Source of the DNA: JAAYDY01 sp964500225 | Lineage (GTDB): Bacteria; Planctomycetota; Phycisphaerae; FEN-1346; JAACEH01 | NCBI GenBank assembly: GCA_964500225.1 | Contig: CAZCOA010000016.1 | Location: 1 to 53,561, forward strand | Length of the DNA: 53,561 nucleotides | Reading direction: 5' to 3' | Part shown: positions 25,524 to 34,126 of the stretch, one piece after another | Position numbering within the stretch: the first letter of the stretch is position 1 | How the letters are laid out: every line of letters starts with the position of its first letter | Notes under the pieces: model-generated | Told to the model about the DNA's origin: nothing | What the model saw: only the letters and a program-made list of their open reading frames with translations | Database searches by the model: none | Position numbers and translations under genes: made by a program

Positions 25524-28001
25524 TCAGGTGAGTTCCTCGCTGGCGGCGGTGCGGGGCGATGCCGCGGCGTCGCCGCTCTGGCTCTTCTGGGCGTTGGCGG
25601 CTGACTCCTGCTGTTGTTGTTCGTCGGGATAGGCCACGCGGCCGTGATGGATGCTGATCAGCGACTTGATCAGGCTCTGCTCGATGATGCGCACCTCGTT
25701 CAGCGACAGGCCGCTCTCGTCCAACTGCCCGTCCAGCAGCCGCTTCATCGTGATCTGGTGGACGCGGTCCTCGATCTTCGGCGGCGTGGGATCCTTGATG
25801 CTTCGTACGGCGCCTTCGCAACTGTCGGCCAGCATCAGGACGGCGGTTTCCTTGCTCTGCGGCTTCGGGCCGCTGTAGCGGAAATCCATCTCGTTGACCG
25901 GACCGTCGCTGGCCTTGATGGCTTCGTAGTAGAAGTACTCGATGACGGTCGTTCCATGGTGCTCGGCGATAAAGGCGTTGATGGCCGGCGGCAGACCATA
26001 CTGTTCGGCCATGTCCAGGCCGTCCTTGATGTGGCTGGTGATGATCAGTTTGCTCATCTGCGGCGTCAGGTTGCCGTGGTCCGGGGCGTCGCCCAACTGG
26101 GTGCGGTTCTCGGTGAAGTAGTGCGGCTTGTTGACTTTGCCGATGTCGTGGAAATAGGCGCCGACGCGAGCCAAGAGGCCGTTGGCTCCGATAGCCTCGG
26201 CCGCAGGTTCCACAATACTGCCCAGCAGCAGGCTGTGCGAGTAGGTGCCGGGGGCCTCGATCGCCAGTTTCTTCAGGGCCGGCTGGTTGGCATCGCAGAA
26301 CTCCAGCAGCGAAATATGCGTCACGACGCCGAAGATCCGCTCGACGAACGGCAGGATGCCCAGCACAAAGATGCCGGCCAGCAGCCCGTAGGCCATGGCC
26401 AGCAACCCATAGTTGAGCGTCGTTCCGAGATTGTCCCATGAGACATTGCGGTCCCACAGGGCGGCTGCCCAGGCGGTGACCATCATTGTCGCCCCGGTCG
26501 TCAGGCCCACGTACGTCAGCTTCAGCCGCGACCGCACCGCCTTGAGCTGGAGCACCGCGATGCTCGACCCCGTGACCATCAGCAGCAGGGTGTTGGCGTC
26601 CAGCCGCGTGACCAGCGCCGCCAGGGCGGCCGTCCACCAGGCCAGCACCAGGGCGAACCGGCGGCTGTAGGCGATGGTCAGGATCATGGCCACGGTGACC
26701 AGTTGGAACAGGGCCAGCGGCGGCCAGTAGCGAACGAACTTGGCGATGACCAGCACGCTCAGGACCAGAATCACGATGATGAGCCCGCGGGCCGGGCGGA
26801 CCACCACATTGGTCTGGTAGATCGCCGTGAAGGCCGTCAGCAGCGCGATCAGCAGGGCAGCGAGCATCACCGACCCGACGACGGCCCCGCCCCGCCGCAC
26901 CGGGTGCATCTGCTTCAGATACTCCTGGTGCTCGCGGTCGAGCACCTTCAGCTCTTCGTCCCCGATCACGGAGTCGCGGGGGACGAGGATATCCTTGCGG
27001 CGGAACTCGCGCATGACGGGCTGGACGGCAGCCACGGCCTCTTCGCGCTGGGCCTTGGTGCGGGCGTCGTCATAAATCAGCGTCGGGGCCAGTGCCGCCA
27101 CAAAACGGTCGCGTATCTTTTCGCGCAGGGCGATGCTCAGATTGGCCGGGGCGAACGCCTCGAGGACTTTCGCTTCCACCAGGTCGCGCGTGGAGCCCGT
27201 CAGGACGTTCAGCGGCGGATCCTTGGCCTTGTCGAGCTTCGACAGCTCCCCGTTGTCGTAGATGAAGATATGCGACAGCTCCGTGTGGCCGCGCTCGTAG
27301 AAGTGGTCCGGGTCCGACAAGATCGGCAGCTTCTGAACGTAGGCCGCCACGGCGTCGCAGTATGTGACGAGCTGCTCCCGGGTCTTGTCGTCCTTGGTCA
27401 GTTCGATCAATTGGCCGAAGATGTCGTCAAGGCCCCAGGTCTTCTTGAGTCTCTCGGCCCGCTTTCTGCGCTCGTCTTTGTCGGTGGCCGGCGGGGCGGC
27501 CGGTGTTTCTGTGGGGGCATTGGCCGCAGAGGGCGCAGCGGTCGTCGCAGCCTCGGTCCCGGGCACATCGGTCGGCATCGGGGCGACGCCCGACGGCCGG
27601 CCTTCAGTCGCGGCCGGTTTCGGCTGGCGAGCCAGTTCGCTGGCATATCCCAGCAGGTCGATGAACTCCTCACGGACTTTGTTCAGGGCCGTAGCGTCGC
27701 GCGAGTAAACGCGCGGCGTTGTGTTGCGGGCTTTTTCGCGCTCGGCGTTGGTGGCCGCCTCGTCCACGAAACGGAAATCCACGCGAGATACGATCGAGAT
27801 GTCTGTTGTTTCGCCCTTACGGTACTGGAGCGGCTCGTACGGCGTGAGCATCAGGATGACGGTGCCGGCATACATCAGCAGGAGGACGCCCAGGCGGACG
27901 AAGTTGCGCGGTTGGCGAAGCCGGCCCACCAAGCCGCGCAGGCCCTCGCCCTTGAGTTTTCTCGGGTCGACGCGACGCCTCTGGCGTTCGAACAGGGCCA
28001 T
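25524..28001 (-). CDS. pgpH: 7TM-HD c-di-AMP phosphodiesterase (PgpH/YqfF type)
   Basis: PgpH hydrolyses c-di-AMP to pApA in Firmicutes. The 825-residue protein has one N-terminal membrane segment (FVRLGVLLLMYAGTVILML), a large external domain and a cluster of about seven membrane segments between residues 410 and 610. It then has an HD domain with SHSLLLGS, the metal-binding YFHDIGKVNKPHYF, and IITSHIKDGLDMAEQYG, IAEHHGTTVIEYF. A Pro/Ala-rich insertion (about residues 145-190) lies inside the external domain. The ATG at 28001 starts seven bases after phoH; the open frame before it is arginine-rich shadow. With cdaA in the same block, synthesis and breakdown of c-di-AMP are genetically linked. 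Confidence 0.92.
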   Translation of the reverse strand: MALFERQRRRVDPRKLKGEGLRGLVGRLRQPRNFVRLGVLLLMYAGTVILMLTPYEPLQYRKGETTDISIVSRVDFRFVDEAATNAEREKARNTTPRVYSRDATALNKVREEFIDLLGYASELARQPKPAATEGRPSGVAPMPTDVPGTEAATTAAPSAANAPTETPAAPPATDKDERRKRAERLKKTWGLDDIFGQLIELTKDDKTREQLVTYCDAVAAYVQKLPILSDPDHFYERGHTELSHIFIYDNGELSKLDKAKDPPLNVLTGSTRDLVEAKVLEAFAPANLSIALREKIRDRFVAALAPTLIYDDARTKAQREEAVAAVQPVMREFRRKDILVPRDSVIGDEELKVLDREHQEYLKQMHPVRRGGAVVGSVMLAALLIALLTAFTAIYQTNVVVRPARGLIIVILVLSVLVIAKFVRYWPPLALFQLVTVAMILTIAYSRRFALVLAWWTAALAALVTRLDANTLLLMVTGSSIAVLQLKAVRSRLKLTYVGLTTGATMMVTAWAAALWDRNVSWDNLGTTLNYGLLAMAYGLLAGIFVLGILPFVERIFGVVTHISLLEFCDANQPALKKLAIEAPGTYSHSLLLGSIVEPAAEAIGANGLLARVGAYFHDIGKVNKPHYFTENRTQLGDAPDHGNLTPQMSKLIITSHIKDGLDMAEQYGLPPAINAFIAEHHGTTVIEYFYYEAIKASDGPVNEMDFRYSGPKPQSKETAVLMLADSCEGAVRSIKDPTPPKIEDRVHQITMKRLLDGQLDESGLSLNEVRIIEQSLIKSLISIHHGRVAYPDEQQQQESAANAQKSQSGDAAASPRTAASEELT

Positions 28002-28008
28002 GGCCGCT

Positions 28009-29007
28009 TCAGCTCTCCTCGTCCTGGGCCGGTTTCGGCAGGTCGTCGGGCACGTCCGGCGACGGGACGCCCTTGTGCCGCTCGTACGCCTCCACGATCT
28101 CCTGGACCAGCCGGTGGCGGACAATGTCCGCCCGACCGAGTTCCACGCGGGCGATGCCCGACACGGCTCCCAGCTTCCGGACCGCGTCGATCAGTCCGCT
28201 GCGCGCCGGGGCCGTCAGATCCGTCTGCGTCACGTCGCCCGTGACGACCATCTTACTGCGCATCCCCATGCGAGTGAGGAACATTTTCATCTGGCTGACA
28301 GTGGTGTTCTGGGCCTCGTCGAGGATGATGAACGAGTCGTTCAGAGTCCGCCCTCGCATGAACGCCAGCGGAATGATCTCGATCATGTCGTTTTCCATGT
28401 AGAGCTTGACCTGCTCGAAGTCCATCATGTCGTGCAGGGCGTCCAGCAGGGGCCGCAGGTACGGATTCACCTTGGCGAGCATGTCGCCGGGCAGGAACCC
28501 GAGCCGTTCGCCGGCCTCGACGGCCGGGCGGGTGAGCACGAGTTTCTTGACGTCGCGCCGCTTGAGCGACTCGACGGCCAGGGCCACGGCCAGGTAGGTC
28601 TTGCCCGTGCCGGCGGGGCCGGTGCAGAAGGTCAGGTCGTGCCGCCGCATGGCCTCGACGTAGGCGGCCTGACCGCCGGTTTTCGGGCGGATGCGCTGTC
28701 CGCGGGCCAGGACGGAAATCTCCGTCCCGTTGGGGCCGGCGCCGTTGTGGCGGACCGAGTCGATCAAATCCGCTACGTCGCGCGACAGGATCGTGCGGCC
28801 ACGCTGCATGCGGCCGATGAGTTCCTCGACGACCGTGGCGGCCATCGCCACGGCACCGCTTTCGCCGCTTAAAGTCAGTGTGTCGCCCCGGGCCGACACC
28901 TCCACGGACAGACCGTCGCGGATCATTCGCAGGTGCCGGTCCTGGCTGCCAAACAGAATGAGCCGGTCGGGACTGTCGGGAATAGGTATTTGCTTCTGCA
29001 TCGACAT
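28009..29007 (-). CDS. ybeZ: PhoH-family ATPase (YbeZ type)
   Basis: PhoH/YbeZ proteins are NTPases that act with YbeY in RNA metabolism. The 332-residue protein has a KH-like N-terminal part (FGSQDRHLRMIRDGLSVEV), then the PhoH domain with IRPKTGGQAAYVEAMRRHDL, Walker A GPAGTGKTYLAV, LTRPAVEAGERLGFLPGD and Walker B FIILDEAQNTT. The VVTGDVTQTDL motif follows. The ATG at 29007 is used; a second ATG two codons on is equally possible. It is 12 bases after cdsA and 7 before pgpH. Confidence 0.94.
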   Translation of the reverse strand: MSMQKQIPIPDSPDRLILFGSQDRHLRMIRDGLSVEVSARGDTLTLSGESGAVAMAATVVEELIGRMQRGRTILSRDVADLIDSVRHNGAGPNGTEISVLARGQRIRPKTGGQAAYVEAMRRHDLTFCTGPAGTGKTYLAVALAVESLKRRDVKKLVLTRPAVEAGERLGFLPGDMLAKVNPYLRPLLDALHDMMDFEQVKLYMENDMIEIIPLAFMRGRTLNDSFIILDEAQNTTVSQMKMFLTRMGMRSKMVVTGDVTQTDLTAPARSGLIDAVRKLGAVSGIARVELGRADIVRHRLVQEIVEAYERHKGVPSPDVPDDLPKPAQDEES

Positions 29008-29019
29008 TCTATTGTGTCG

Positions 29020-29913
29020 TCATTGCCCGCAGACGAAAAGCACCAGTATTCCGTAGGCCGCCGGCGCCGCCAGCAGAATGCTGTCCAGCACATCCAGCAC
29101 GCCACCGAAGCCCGGGATGCCGTTGCCGGAGTCTTTGATCCCGGCAGCCCGTTTCATGAGGCTCTCGGCCAGGTCGCCCAGGACCGCCATGGGCGTCACC
29201 GCCAGAGCGAAGACCACGAGCTGCCACCACGCCAGCCCAAGCAGCCAGCGGCCGGCGGCCAGACTGACGGCCATCGCCAGCAGGAAACCGCCGATCAGCC
29301 CCTCGACGGTCTTCTTCGGGCTGAGCCGCGGTACCAGCTTGCGCCGCCCGAAGGCCCGGCCGAAGAGGTAGCCGCCGATGTCGCTGGCCTTGATGACGGC
29401 CACGGCAACCAGCAGGGCGTGGATGCCGTTGAGGGATTCCATAAACCTCAGAGCCGTCAGGGACAGGCCCAGCAGGCCGATATAGGCGAAGGCCAAAAGG
29501 TCGCCTCCCAGACGGCCCAGGGCCGTGCTGTCGGCGCCGTGCTGCCAACCGCGAACCGTCTCGGTCACCAGGGCCGCCATGACCAGGCCGACCGTGGCCA
29601 CCAGCGGCGGCGTCAAAGCCGTCCCGCCGAGGTGCCGGACGAGGGCCTCGCCGCCGCGAAGCTGCGCCGCCAACACCGACCCGTGCAGGGCCAGCGAGGC
29701 CGCCACGACCAGCGATTCGTGAATGCGGCATCCGGCCTGCCGCAGCAGGAGGGCTAGCTCGTGAACTGCCAGCACCGTTGCCAGGGCGATGACGCCGAAG
29801 TACGCCGGCGCCCAGCCGATATCGTAGCGCCGTTGCAGGTGAACATCGAGCAGGAGCAGGCCGCAGACGCCGGCGGCCATCAGGATGCCGAAGATGACTC
29901 GAATTCTGAGCAT
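29020..29913 (-). CDS. cdsA: Phosphatidate cytidylyltransferase (CdsA)
   Basis: Makes CDP-diacylglycerol, the branch point of phospholipid synthesis, in the inner membrane. About eight hydrophobic segments are seen. The C-terminal family signature is LGDLAESLMKRAAGIKDSG followed by IPGFGGVLDVLDS, a slight variant of the usual P-G-H-G-G-x-x-D-R-x-D. The ATG at 29913 gives 297 residues. A TTG at 29955 overlapping the uppS stop (TTGA) would add 14 residues and couple translation, so the start is uncertain. uppS-cdsA is a classic gene pair. Confidence 0.92.
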   Translation of the reverse strand: MLRIRVIFGILMAAGVCGLLLLDVHLQRRYDIGWAPAYFGVIALATVLAVHELALLLRQAGCRIHESLVVAASLALHGSVLAAQLRGGEALVRHLGGTALTPPLVATVGLVMAALVTETVRGWQHGADSTALGRLGGDLLAFAYIGLLGLSLTALRFMESLNGIHALLVAVAVIKASDIGGYLFGRAFGRRKLVPRLSPKKTVEGLIGGFLLAMAVSLAAGRWLLGLAWWQLVVFALAVTPMAVLGDLAESLMKRAAGIKDSGNGIPGFGGVLDVLDSILLAAPAAYGILVLFVCGQ

Positions 29914-29951
29914 GTCAGTCGATAGGCGTCCTGTGCATGGTGTTTCCGGGG

Positions 29952-30713
29952 TCAAGGCGCATCGTCCGGCGACAGGCCTCCGAATCGCCTCTGGCGGCGG
30001 GCGTAGTCGGCCATGGCCCGGTAAAGGTCTTCTTTTTGGAAATCGGGCCAGAGCACGTCGGTGAAGTACAGCTCCGTATAGGAAATCTGCCAGAGCAGGA
30101 AATTGCTGACCCGCATCTCTCCGCCGGTGCGGATGAGCAGATCGGGGTCGCTCTGTCCGGCCGTGTAGAGGCGCGAGGCAAACGTCGCCTCGTCGATGGT
30201 CTCGGGATCGAGCTTGCCGGCGGCCGCGTCAAGGGCCAGGCTCCGTGCGGCATCGACGATCTCCTGTCGCCCCCCGTAGTTCACCGCCAGGCAGAGCACC
30301 GGCCCGGTGTTCCCGGCGCCGAGCCGCTCGTTGTTTTCGATTTCCTTCAGAACCGCCGCCGGCAGCTTGTCACGGCGGCCGATGTTGATGAACCGAACGT
30401 TTTTTTCTTTGATGCGGCGGCGCTCGGCAATGAGGTTCCGCCGGTAGAGCTTCATCAGCGACTCGATTTCCTCCCGGGGCCGCGACCAGTTCTCATGGCT
30501 GAAGGCGTAGAGGGTCACCTGCTTCAGGCCCAGGTCTTCGACCGCTTCGAGCACGCGCTGGACGCTGTCGCGACCGGCACGATGCCCCTCCATGCGCGGC
30601 AGCCCGCGCCGGCGAGCCCAACGGCCGTTGCCGTCCATGATGATGGCAATGTGCTGCGGCCACCGCTCGCGCGGCACGTCGGCCAGAAGCGCTGGTACGG
30701 GCGTCGTGGCCAT
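29952..30713 (-). CDS. uppS: Undecaprenyl diphosphate synthase
   Basis: Extends farnesyl diphosphate with IPP to C55-PP, the lipid carrier for cell-wall and polysaccharide precursors. The catalytic-aspartate motif is IAIIMDGNGRWARRRG, followed by GHRAG, YAFSHENWSRP, and the C-terminal SDPDLLIRTGGEMRVSNFLLWQ with YTELYFTDVLWPDF, all diagnostic. The 253-residue length is normal. The ATG at 30713 directly abuts the purA stop. IspH, which makes its substrate, is at the other end of the window. Confidence 0.96.
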   Translation of the reverse strand: MATTPVPALLADVPRERWPQHIAIIMDGNGRWARRRGLPRMEGHRAGRDSVQRVLEAVEDLGLKQVTLYAFSHENWSRPREEIESLMKLYRRNLIAERRRIKEKNVRFINIGRRDKLPAAVLKEIENNERLGAGNTGPVLCLAVNYGGRQEIVDAARSLALDAAAGKLDPETIDEATFASRLYTAGQSDPDLLIRTGGEMRVSNFLLWQISYTELYFTDVLWPDFQKEDLYRAMADYARRQRRFGGLSPDDAP

Positions 30714-32012
30714 CTAGATCAGCTCTTCCCGGAAAAGGGTTTGGGTCCGCTCGGGGCCTACGCTGACAATGACGATGGGCGTCTCCAGCAGGGCCTCCAG
30801 ACGCTTCACATAGCTGCGGGCGTTGGCCGGCAGGTCGTCGAATCGGCGCACGCCGTCGATCTCTTCCGACCAGCCGGGGTGATCCTCGTACACCGGTTCC
30901 ACATCCTTCATCACCTCGGCGTCGGTCGGGAAACTTTTCAGAAGCTGTCCCTTGTAGCGGTAACCGGTGCAGATCTTCAGCGTCTGGAATCCGCTGAGCA
31001 CGTCCAGAAGCATCAGCGCCACCTTGTCAACGCCGCCGAGCTTGATGCTGTAGCGCGTGGCGAAGGCGTCGAACCAGCCGCAACGTCGCGGCCGCCCGGT
31101 CGTGGTGCCGTACTCGTGTCCGCGCTCGCGGATGCGGTTGCCGATGTCGTTGTCCTGCTCGCTCGGGAACGGGCCTGTGCCGACGCGTGTCGTGTAGGCT
31201 TTGGCCACGCCCACGATGGTGTCGATGACCTTGGCCGGCACGCCGGCTCCGGCCGACACGCCGCACGCCGAGGCGTTGCTGCTGGTGACGTACGGGAACG
31301 TGCCGTGGTCGATGTCCAGCAGCGTGCCCTGGGCGCCCTCGAACAACAACCGGCGCCCCTCGGCAATGGCCTCCTGGAGCAGCGCCGTGGTGTCGCAAAC
31401 GAACGGGCGCAGAATCTCGGCGTACCGTTTGGCCTTGGCGACCATCTGCTCCACGGGAACGCCCGCCGAGCCGTACATGGCCATCAACAGACGGTTCTTA
31501 TAGTCCACAATGCGACGGACCTGCTGCTCGATGGCGTCGGTGTGGAACAGGTCGCCGACGCGAATGGCCTGGGTGCGGCCCGCCTTGTCGCAGTAGCACG
31601 GACCGATGCCGCGGGCCGTCGTGCCGATCTTGTCCTTGCCGCTGTCGGTCTCGCGGAGCTGGTCTTCGAGCTTGTGGTAGGGGAAAACCACGTGGGCGGT
31701 CTGGCTCACCCGCAGACGCCCCTCGAACCGGACGCCGCCGTCGCGAAGATTCTGGAGTTCCTGCTCGAACACCTCCGGGTCCAGCACCACGCCGCCGGCG
31801 ATGACGCACAGAACGTCCTCGTGGACGATACCGCTGGGAATCAGATGCAGCTTGAAGGTCCGATCGCCGACGACGACGGTGTGTCCGGCGTTGGAGCCCC
31901 CGAGAAACCGGACAACGACGTCCGATTGCTCGCTGAGCAGGTCGGTGATCTTGCCTTTGGCCTCGTCGCCCCATTGCAGGCCGACGACGCAGGTGTTGCC
32001 TCGCAGCTTCAT
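30714..32012 (-). CDS. purA: Adenylosuccinate synthetase
   Basis: Joins IMP and aspartate with GTP, the first committed step to AMP. The GTP-binding N-terminus is seen as VVGLQWGDEAKGKITDLL, the catalytic QWGDE motif is intact, and GGSNAGHTV, TTARGIGPCY, GAQGTLLDIDHGTFPYVTSS and TTGRPRRCGWFD follow in order. At 432 residues it is full length. It is the first gene of the long minus-strand block, with a promoter at 32088-32115 and a leader of about 70 bases. Confidence 0.96.
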   Translation of the reverse strand: MKLRGNTCVVGLQWGDEAKGKITDLLSEQSDVVVRFLGGSNAGHTVVVGDRTFKLHLIPSGIVHEDVLCVIAGGVVLDPEVFEQELQNLRDGGVRFEGRLRVSQTAHVVFPYHKLEDQLRETDSGKDKIGTTARGIGPCYCDKAGRTQAIRVGDLFHTDAIEQQVRRIVDYKNRLLMAMYGSAGVPVEQMVAKAKRYAEILRPFVCDTTALLQEAIAEGRRLLFEGAQGTLLDIDHGTFPYVTSSNASACGVSAGAGVPAKVIDTIVGVAKAYTTRVGTGPFPSEQDNDIGNRIRERGHEYGTTTGRPRRCGWFDAFATRYSIKLGGVDKVALMLLDVLSGFQTLKICTGYRYKGQLLKSFPTDAEVMKDVEPVYEDHPGWSEEIDGVRRFDDLPANARSYVKRLEALLETPIVIVSVGPERTQTLFREELI

Positions 32013-32087
32013 CCGGTGCCCTCTCCGACAGCAAAACAGAAGTTACAGCGCAGGGTCCGAGCCACCGCAGGCCCGCCCAAAGGGCCC

Positions 32088-32115
32088 ATTGTAGCCGACG
32101 GCGGCCCAAAAGCAA
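32088..32115 (-). promoter_or_regulatory. Sigma-70-type promoter of the purA block
   Basis: Minus-strand TTGCTT (32115-32110) and TACAAT (32093-32088) with a 16-base spacer, predicted start near 32080. The genes behind it run with mostly 0-40-base gaps to cdaR at 15217, so this may drive most of a 17-kb transcription unit. Confidence 0.6.
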
Positions 32116-32123
32116 GCCCGGCT

Positions 32124-32142
32124 CTCAGGCCCGATGCCTGAG
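32124..32142. promoter_or_regulatory. 7-bp inverted repeat between purA and bacterioferritin promoters
   Basis: CTCAGGC (32124-32130) and GCCTGAG (32136-32142) form a perfect inverted repeat with a five-base centre. It lies just upstream of the purA -35 box and 55 bases before the bacterioferritin -35 box, so it could be an operator shared by the divergent genes. No regulator is identified. Confidence 0.35.
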
Positions 32143-32196
32143 TGACCCCGGGGGCGGTTCTGCGGCCGGAAGGAAGATCGACGACACACAGACGCC

Positions 32197-32225
32197 TTGA
32201 CCCATGACGGAGGGCGTGTTATATG
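32197..32225 (+). promoter_or_regulatory. Promoter of the bacterioferritin gene
   Basis: TTGACC (32197-32202) and TATATG (32220-32225) with a 17-base spacer. The start would be near 32233, leaving a leader of about 55 bases. The spacer and -10 region contain a 17-base sequence nearly identical to one at mnmG (7938-7954). Confidence 0.55.
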
Positions 32226-32287
32226 CGGTTTTGATGCCGATCGAGCGGCAGAAAAGAACCAAGCGGCCAGGCAACGGAGGAGCGGCG

Positions 32288-32749
32288 ATGAGTAAAAAGG
32301 TGATCGATCTGCTGAATCGGGCGCGTGGGCAGGAACTGATGGCCATTATCCAGTATATGGCCCAACACTACCAACTGGAGGATCAGGACTTCGGGAAACT
32401 GGGCTCCAAGATCAAGGCGGTGGCCATCGAGGAGATGAAGCACGCTGAGATGCTGGCCGAGCGGATTCGCTTCCTGGGCGGCACGCCGACCACCAAGCCC
32501 GACGGCGAAGTCGCCAAGGACCAGGACATTCCGGCCATGTACAAGACCGATGTGGACCTGGAGAAGGAAGCCGTCCGGATGTACAACGAGGCGGCCGTTG
32601 TCTGCGGCGAAGAGGGCGACCACGTGTCGAAGAAGCTCTTCGAGCAACTTCTGGCCGACGAGGAGAAGCACCTGGACTACTTCGACAACGTTCAGGGCCA
32701 CATCAAGATGATGGGCAACGCTTTCCTGGCCAACCAGACCGGCGACTGA
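32288..32749 (+). CDS. bfr: Bacterioferritin
   Basis: Stores iron in a 24-subunit shell with a ferroxidase centre in each subunit. In this 153-residue protein all di-iron ligands are present: E16, E49, H52, E92, E125 and H128, each offset by two from E. coli Bfr. M50 in EEMKH matches the heme-ligating methionine (M52 in E. coli), so heme binding between subunits is likely. The ATG at 32288 has AACGGAGGAG upstream; the frame is open to 32204 but the extra residues fall before that site. A perfect 12-bp hairpin follows the gene. No bacterioferritin-associated ferredoxin gene is adjacent. Confidence 0.93.
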   Translation: MSKKVIDLLNRARGQELMAIIQYMAQHYQLEDQDFGKLGSKIKAVAIEEMKHAEMLAERIRFLGGTPTTKPDGEVAKDQDIPAMYKTDVDLEKEAVRMYNEAAVVCGEEGDHVSKKLFEQLLADEEKHLDYFDNVQGHIKMMGNAFLANQTGD

Positions 32750-32785
32750 CCGGCCCGGCACCGCCTTTCCATGCCACGAACGTCA

Positions 32786-32815
32786 AGGGCCGTCGCGAGC
32801 GATCGCGACGGCCCT
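32786..32815 (+). terminator. Perfect 12-bp hairpin after bacterioferritin
   Basis: AGGGCCGTCGCG (32786-32797) pairs perfectly with CGCGACGGCCCT (32804-32815) around a six-base loop. No U-tract follows on either strand. It lies between the convergent bfr and kamA-like genes and may end both transcripts. A run of ten G follows at 32825-32834. Confidence 0.6.
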
Positions 32816-32836
32816 GTCATGTTCGGGGGGGGGGCG

Positions 32837-33952
32837 TCAGTTCGCCGGCCGCAATTGATCGAACCAGAAGGCCTCGTCGTCGCGGTGGAACACCATGAAC
32901 CGTCCGCGGTCGTGGCGGTTCTTGGCGCGGTGGTACCGCAGGTAAATGTGCTTGTCGTCCAAGCCGACCATTTCGATCTTGCCCGAGGCGTGGGACATGA
33001 CCAGCCGGGCGCGCTTGGCCAGTCCCGAGCAGTGGCGCTTGGCTATCTCCATGAGTCTGTAGGACCGGACCAGGGGCGTTTCATACGGCCGATTGCCGGC
33101 GGTCGGGCGTCCCTGGAACACGTAGTAGGGCGGGCAGCCGATATAGGACAGCTCGCGGAATAGTTTGGCCAGGACGGGCCCGCTGTCGTTCACCCCACGC
33201 ACGATGGGGCACTGGTTGGCGCAGATGACGCCGGCCCGGATCAGGCGGTCGAGGGCCTCGGTGGCCGGTTCGGTCAGCTCGCGCGGATGGTCGAAGTGGG
33301 TCATCAGGTAGATACGGTTCTCCGGCGTGCTGAAGCGGCCGAGCACCTCGACCAGCTCGTCGTCGTCGAGGATGCGCCACGGGTTGAAAGCAGGCATCTT
33401 CGAGCCGATCCGGATGATCCGCACGTGCGGGATGGCGCGCAGCCGTTCCAGGATCGTCGCCAGCCGGTTCGTGCTGAGCATCAGCGGGTCGCCGCCCGTG
33501 AGCAGGACGTTGGTGACCTTAGGGGTGCGGGCGATGTAATCGAGTCCGGTGTCGAGGTTGCGGGCCGTCTCGCGGTTGTCGCGCATGAACAAGCGTTTGC
33601 GGAAGCAGTAGCGACAGAACCCTCCACATGTTGAGGTACATAGCAGCAGGACGGTGCGCGGGTACTTGTGCTGCACGCCGGGGGCCACGGTGTTAGCGGC
33701 CTCGTCGCTGGCGTCCAGATTGCCCCAGTCGGCCAACTCGTCCTCGTGCGGCACAATGAGGTGGCGGATCGGGTCGTCCGGGTCGCTCCAATCGATCAGT
33801 CCCAGATAATAGGAGTTGGCCCTGAAGGCGTACTTCTCGGCAACGCGGGCAGCCGCCTCACGCTGTGTCGGCGACAGGCCGACAAGTTGCCGCGGATCGG
33901 TCAGATAGGGGTAGCGGTACTGGGGCTGATGGCGGTCTTGCAGGGTGGTCAT
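32837..33952 (-). CDS. KamA-family radical SAM protein (aminomutase-like)
   Basis: Relatives are lysine 2,3-aminomutase, glutamate 2,3-aminomutase and EpmB, which move an amino group using SAM, an iron-sulfur cluster and PLP. The cluster motif is C109-x3-C113-x2-C116 (CGGFCRYC). NVLLTGGDPLML is typical, and K325 in HASGKIEM fits the PLP lysine. The two Asp residues that hold lysine in clostridial KamA (D293, D330) have no counterpart here: the aligned segments read FQGRPTAGN and LVMSHASGK. The substrate is therefore probably not lysine in the usual way. The ATG at 33952 has a GGAGGAG site. No efp or lysine-fermentation gene is nearby. 371 residues. Confidence 0.85.
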   Translation of the reverse strand: MTTLQDRHQPQYRYPYLTDPRQLVGLSPTQREAAARVAEKYAFRANSYYLGLIDWSDPDDPIRHLIVPHEDELADWGNLDASDEAANTVAPGVQHKYPRTVLLLCTSTCGGFCRYCFRKRLFMRDNRETARNLDTGLDYIARTPKVTNVLLTGGDPLMLSTNRLATILERLRAIPHVRIIRIGSKMPAFNPWRILDDDELVEVLGRFSTPENRIYLMTHFDHPRELTEPATEALDRLIRAGVICANQCPIVRGVNDSGPVLAKLFRELSYIGCPPYYVFQGRPTAGNRPYETPLVRSYRLMEIAKRHCSGLAKRARLVMSHASGKIEMVGLDDKHIYLRYHRAKNRHDRGRFMVFHRDDEAFWFDQLRPAN

Positions 33953-34097
33953 ATCGGCTCCTCCTTCCGGCAGGGGTCGCTGTCAGCGAGCCTCAGTGGT
34001 GGTCAGCGCGAAAACCGGACACGTGCAGCTTGTGCGATGGATACGGTGTGATTGCAGCAGGAGGCGGCACCCAACACGCCTCCTTGAGACCATTATT

Positions 34098-34126
34098 AGA
34101 ATATGGGCAAAAGCGTTCTGAATCAA
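34098..34126 (-). promoter_or_regulatory. Promoter of the KamA-like gene in an AT-rich gap
   Basis: Minus-strand TTGATT (34126-34121) and TATTCT (34103-34098) with a 17-base spacer, start near 34090, leaving a leader of about 140 bases. The gap 33953-34333 has its AT-rich part at about 34090-34190, with a TGGCAGAAA/TTTGTGCCA dyad (34135-34160) and the 12-base palindrome AATTCCGGAATT (34165-34176). A TACAAT at 34286-34291 could be a -10 box for the plus-strand gene that follows. Confidence 0.5.

Noticed and set aside
29937..32141. 734-codon plus-strand frame over uppS and purA
   Set aside because: Both minus-strand genes are unmistakable; the plus frame is His/Val/Asp-rich shadow.
32825..32834. 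Run of ten G next to the end of the KamA-like gene
   Set aside because: It is downstream of both convergent genes with no promoter or coding role visible; noted only as a possible sequencing weak point.
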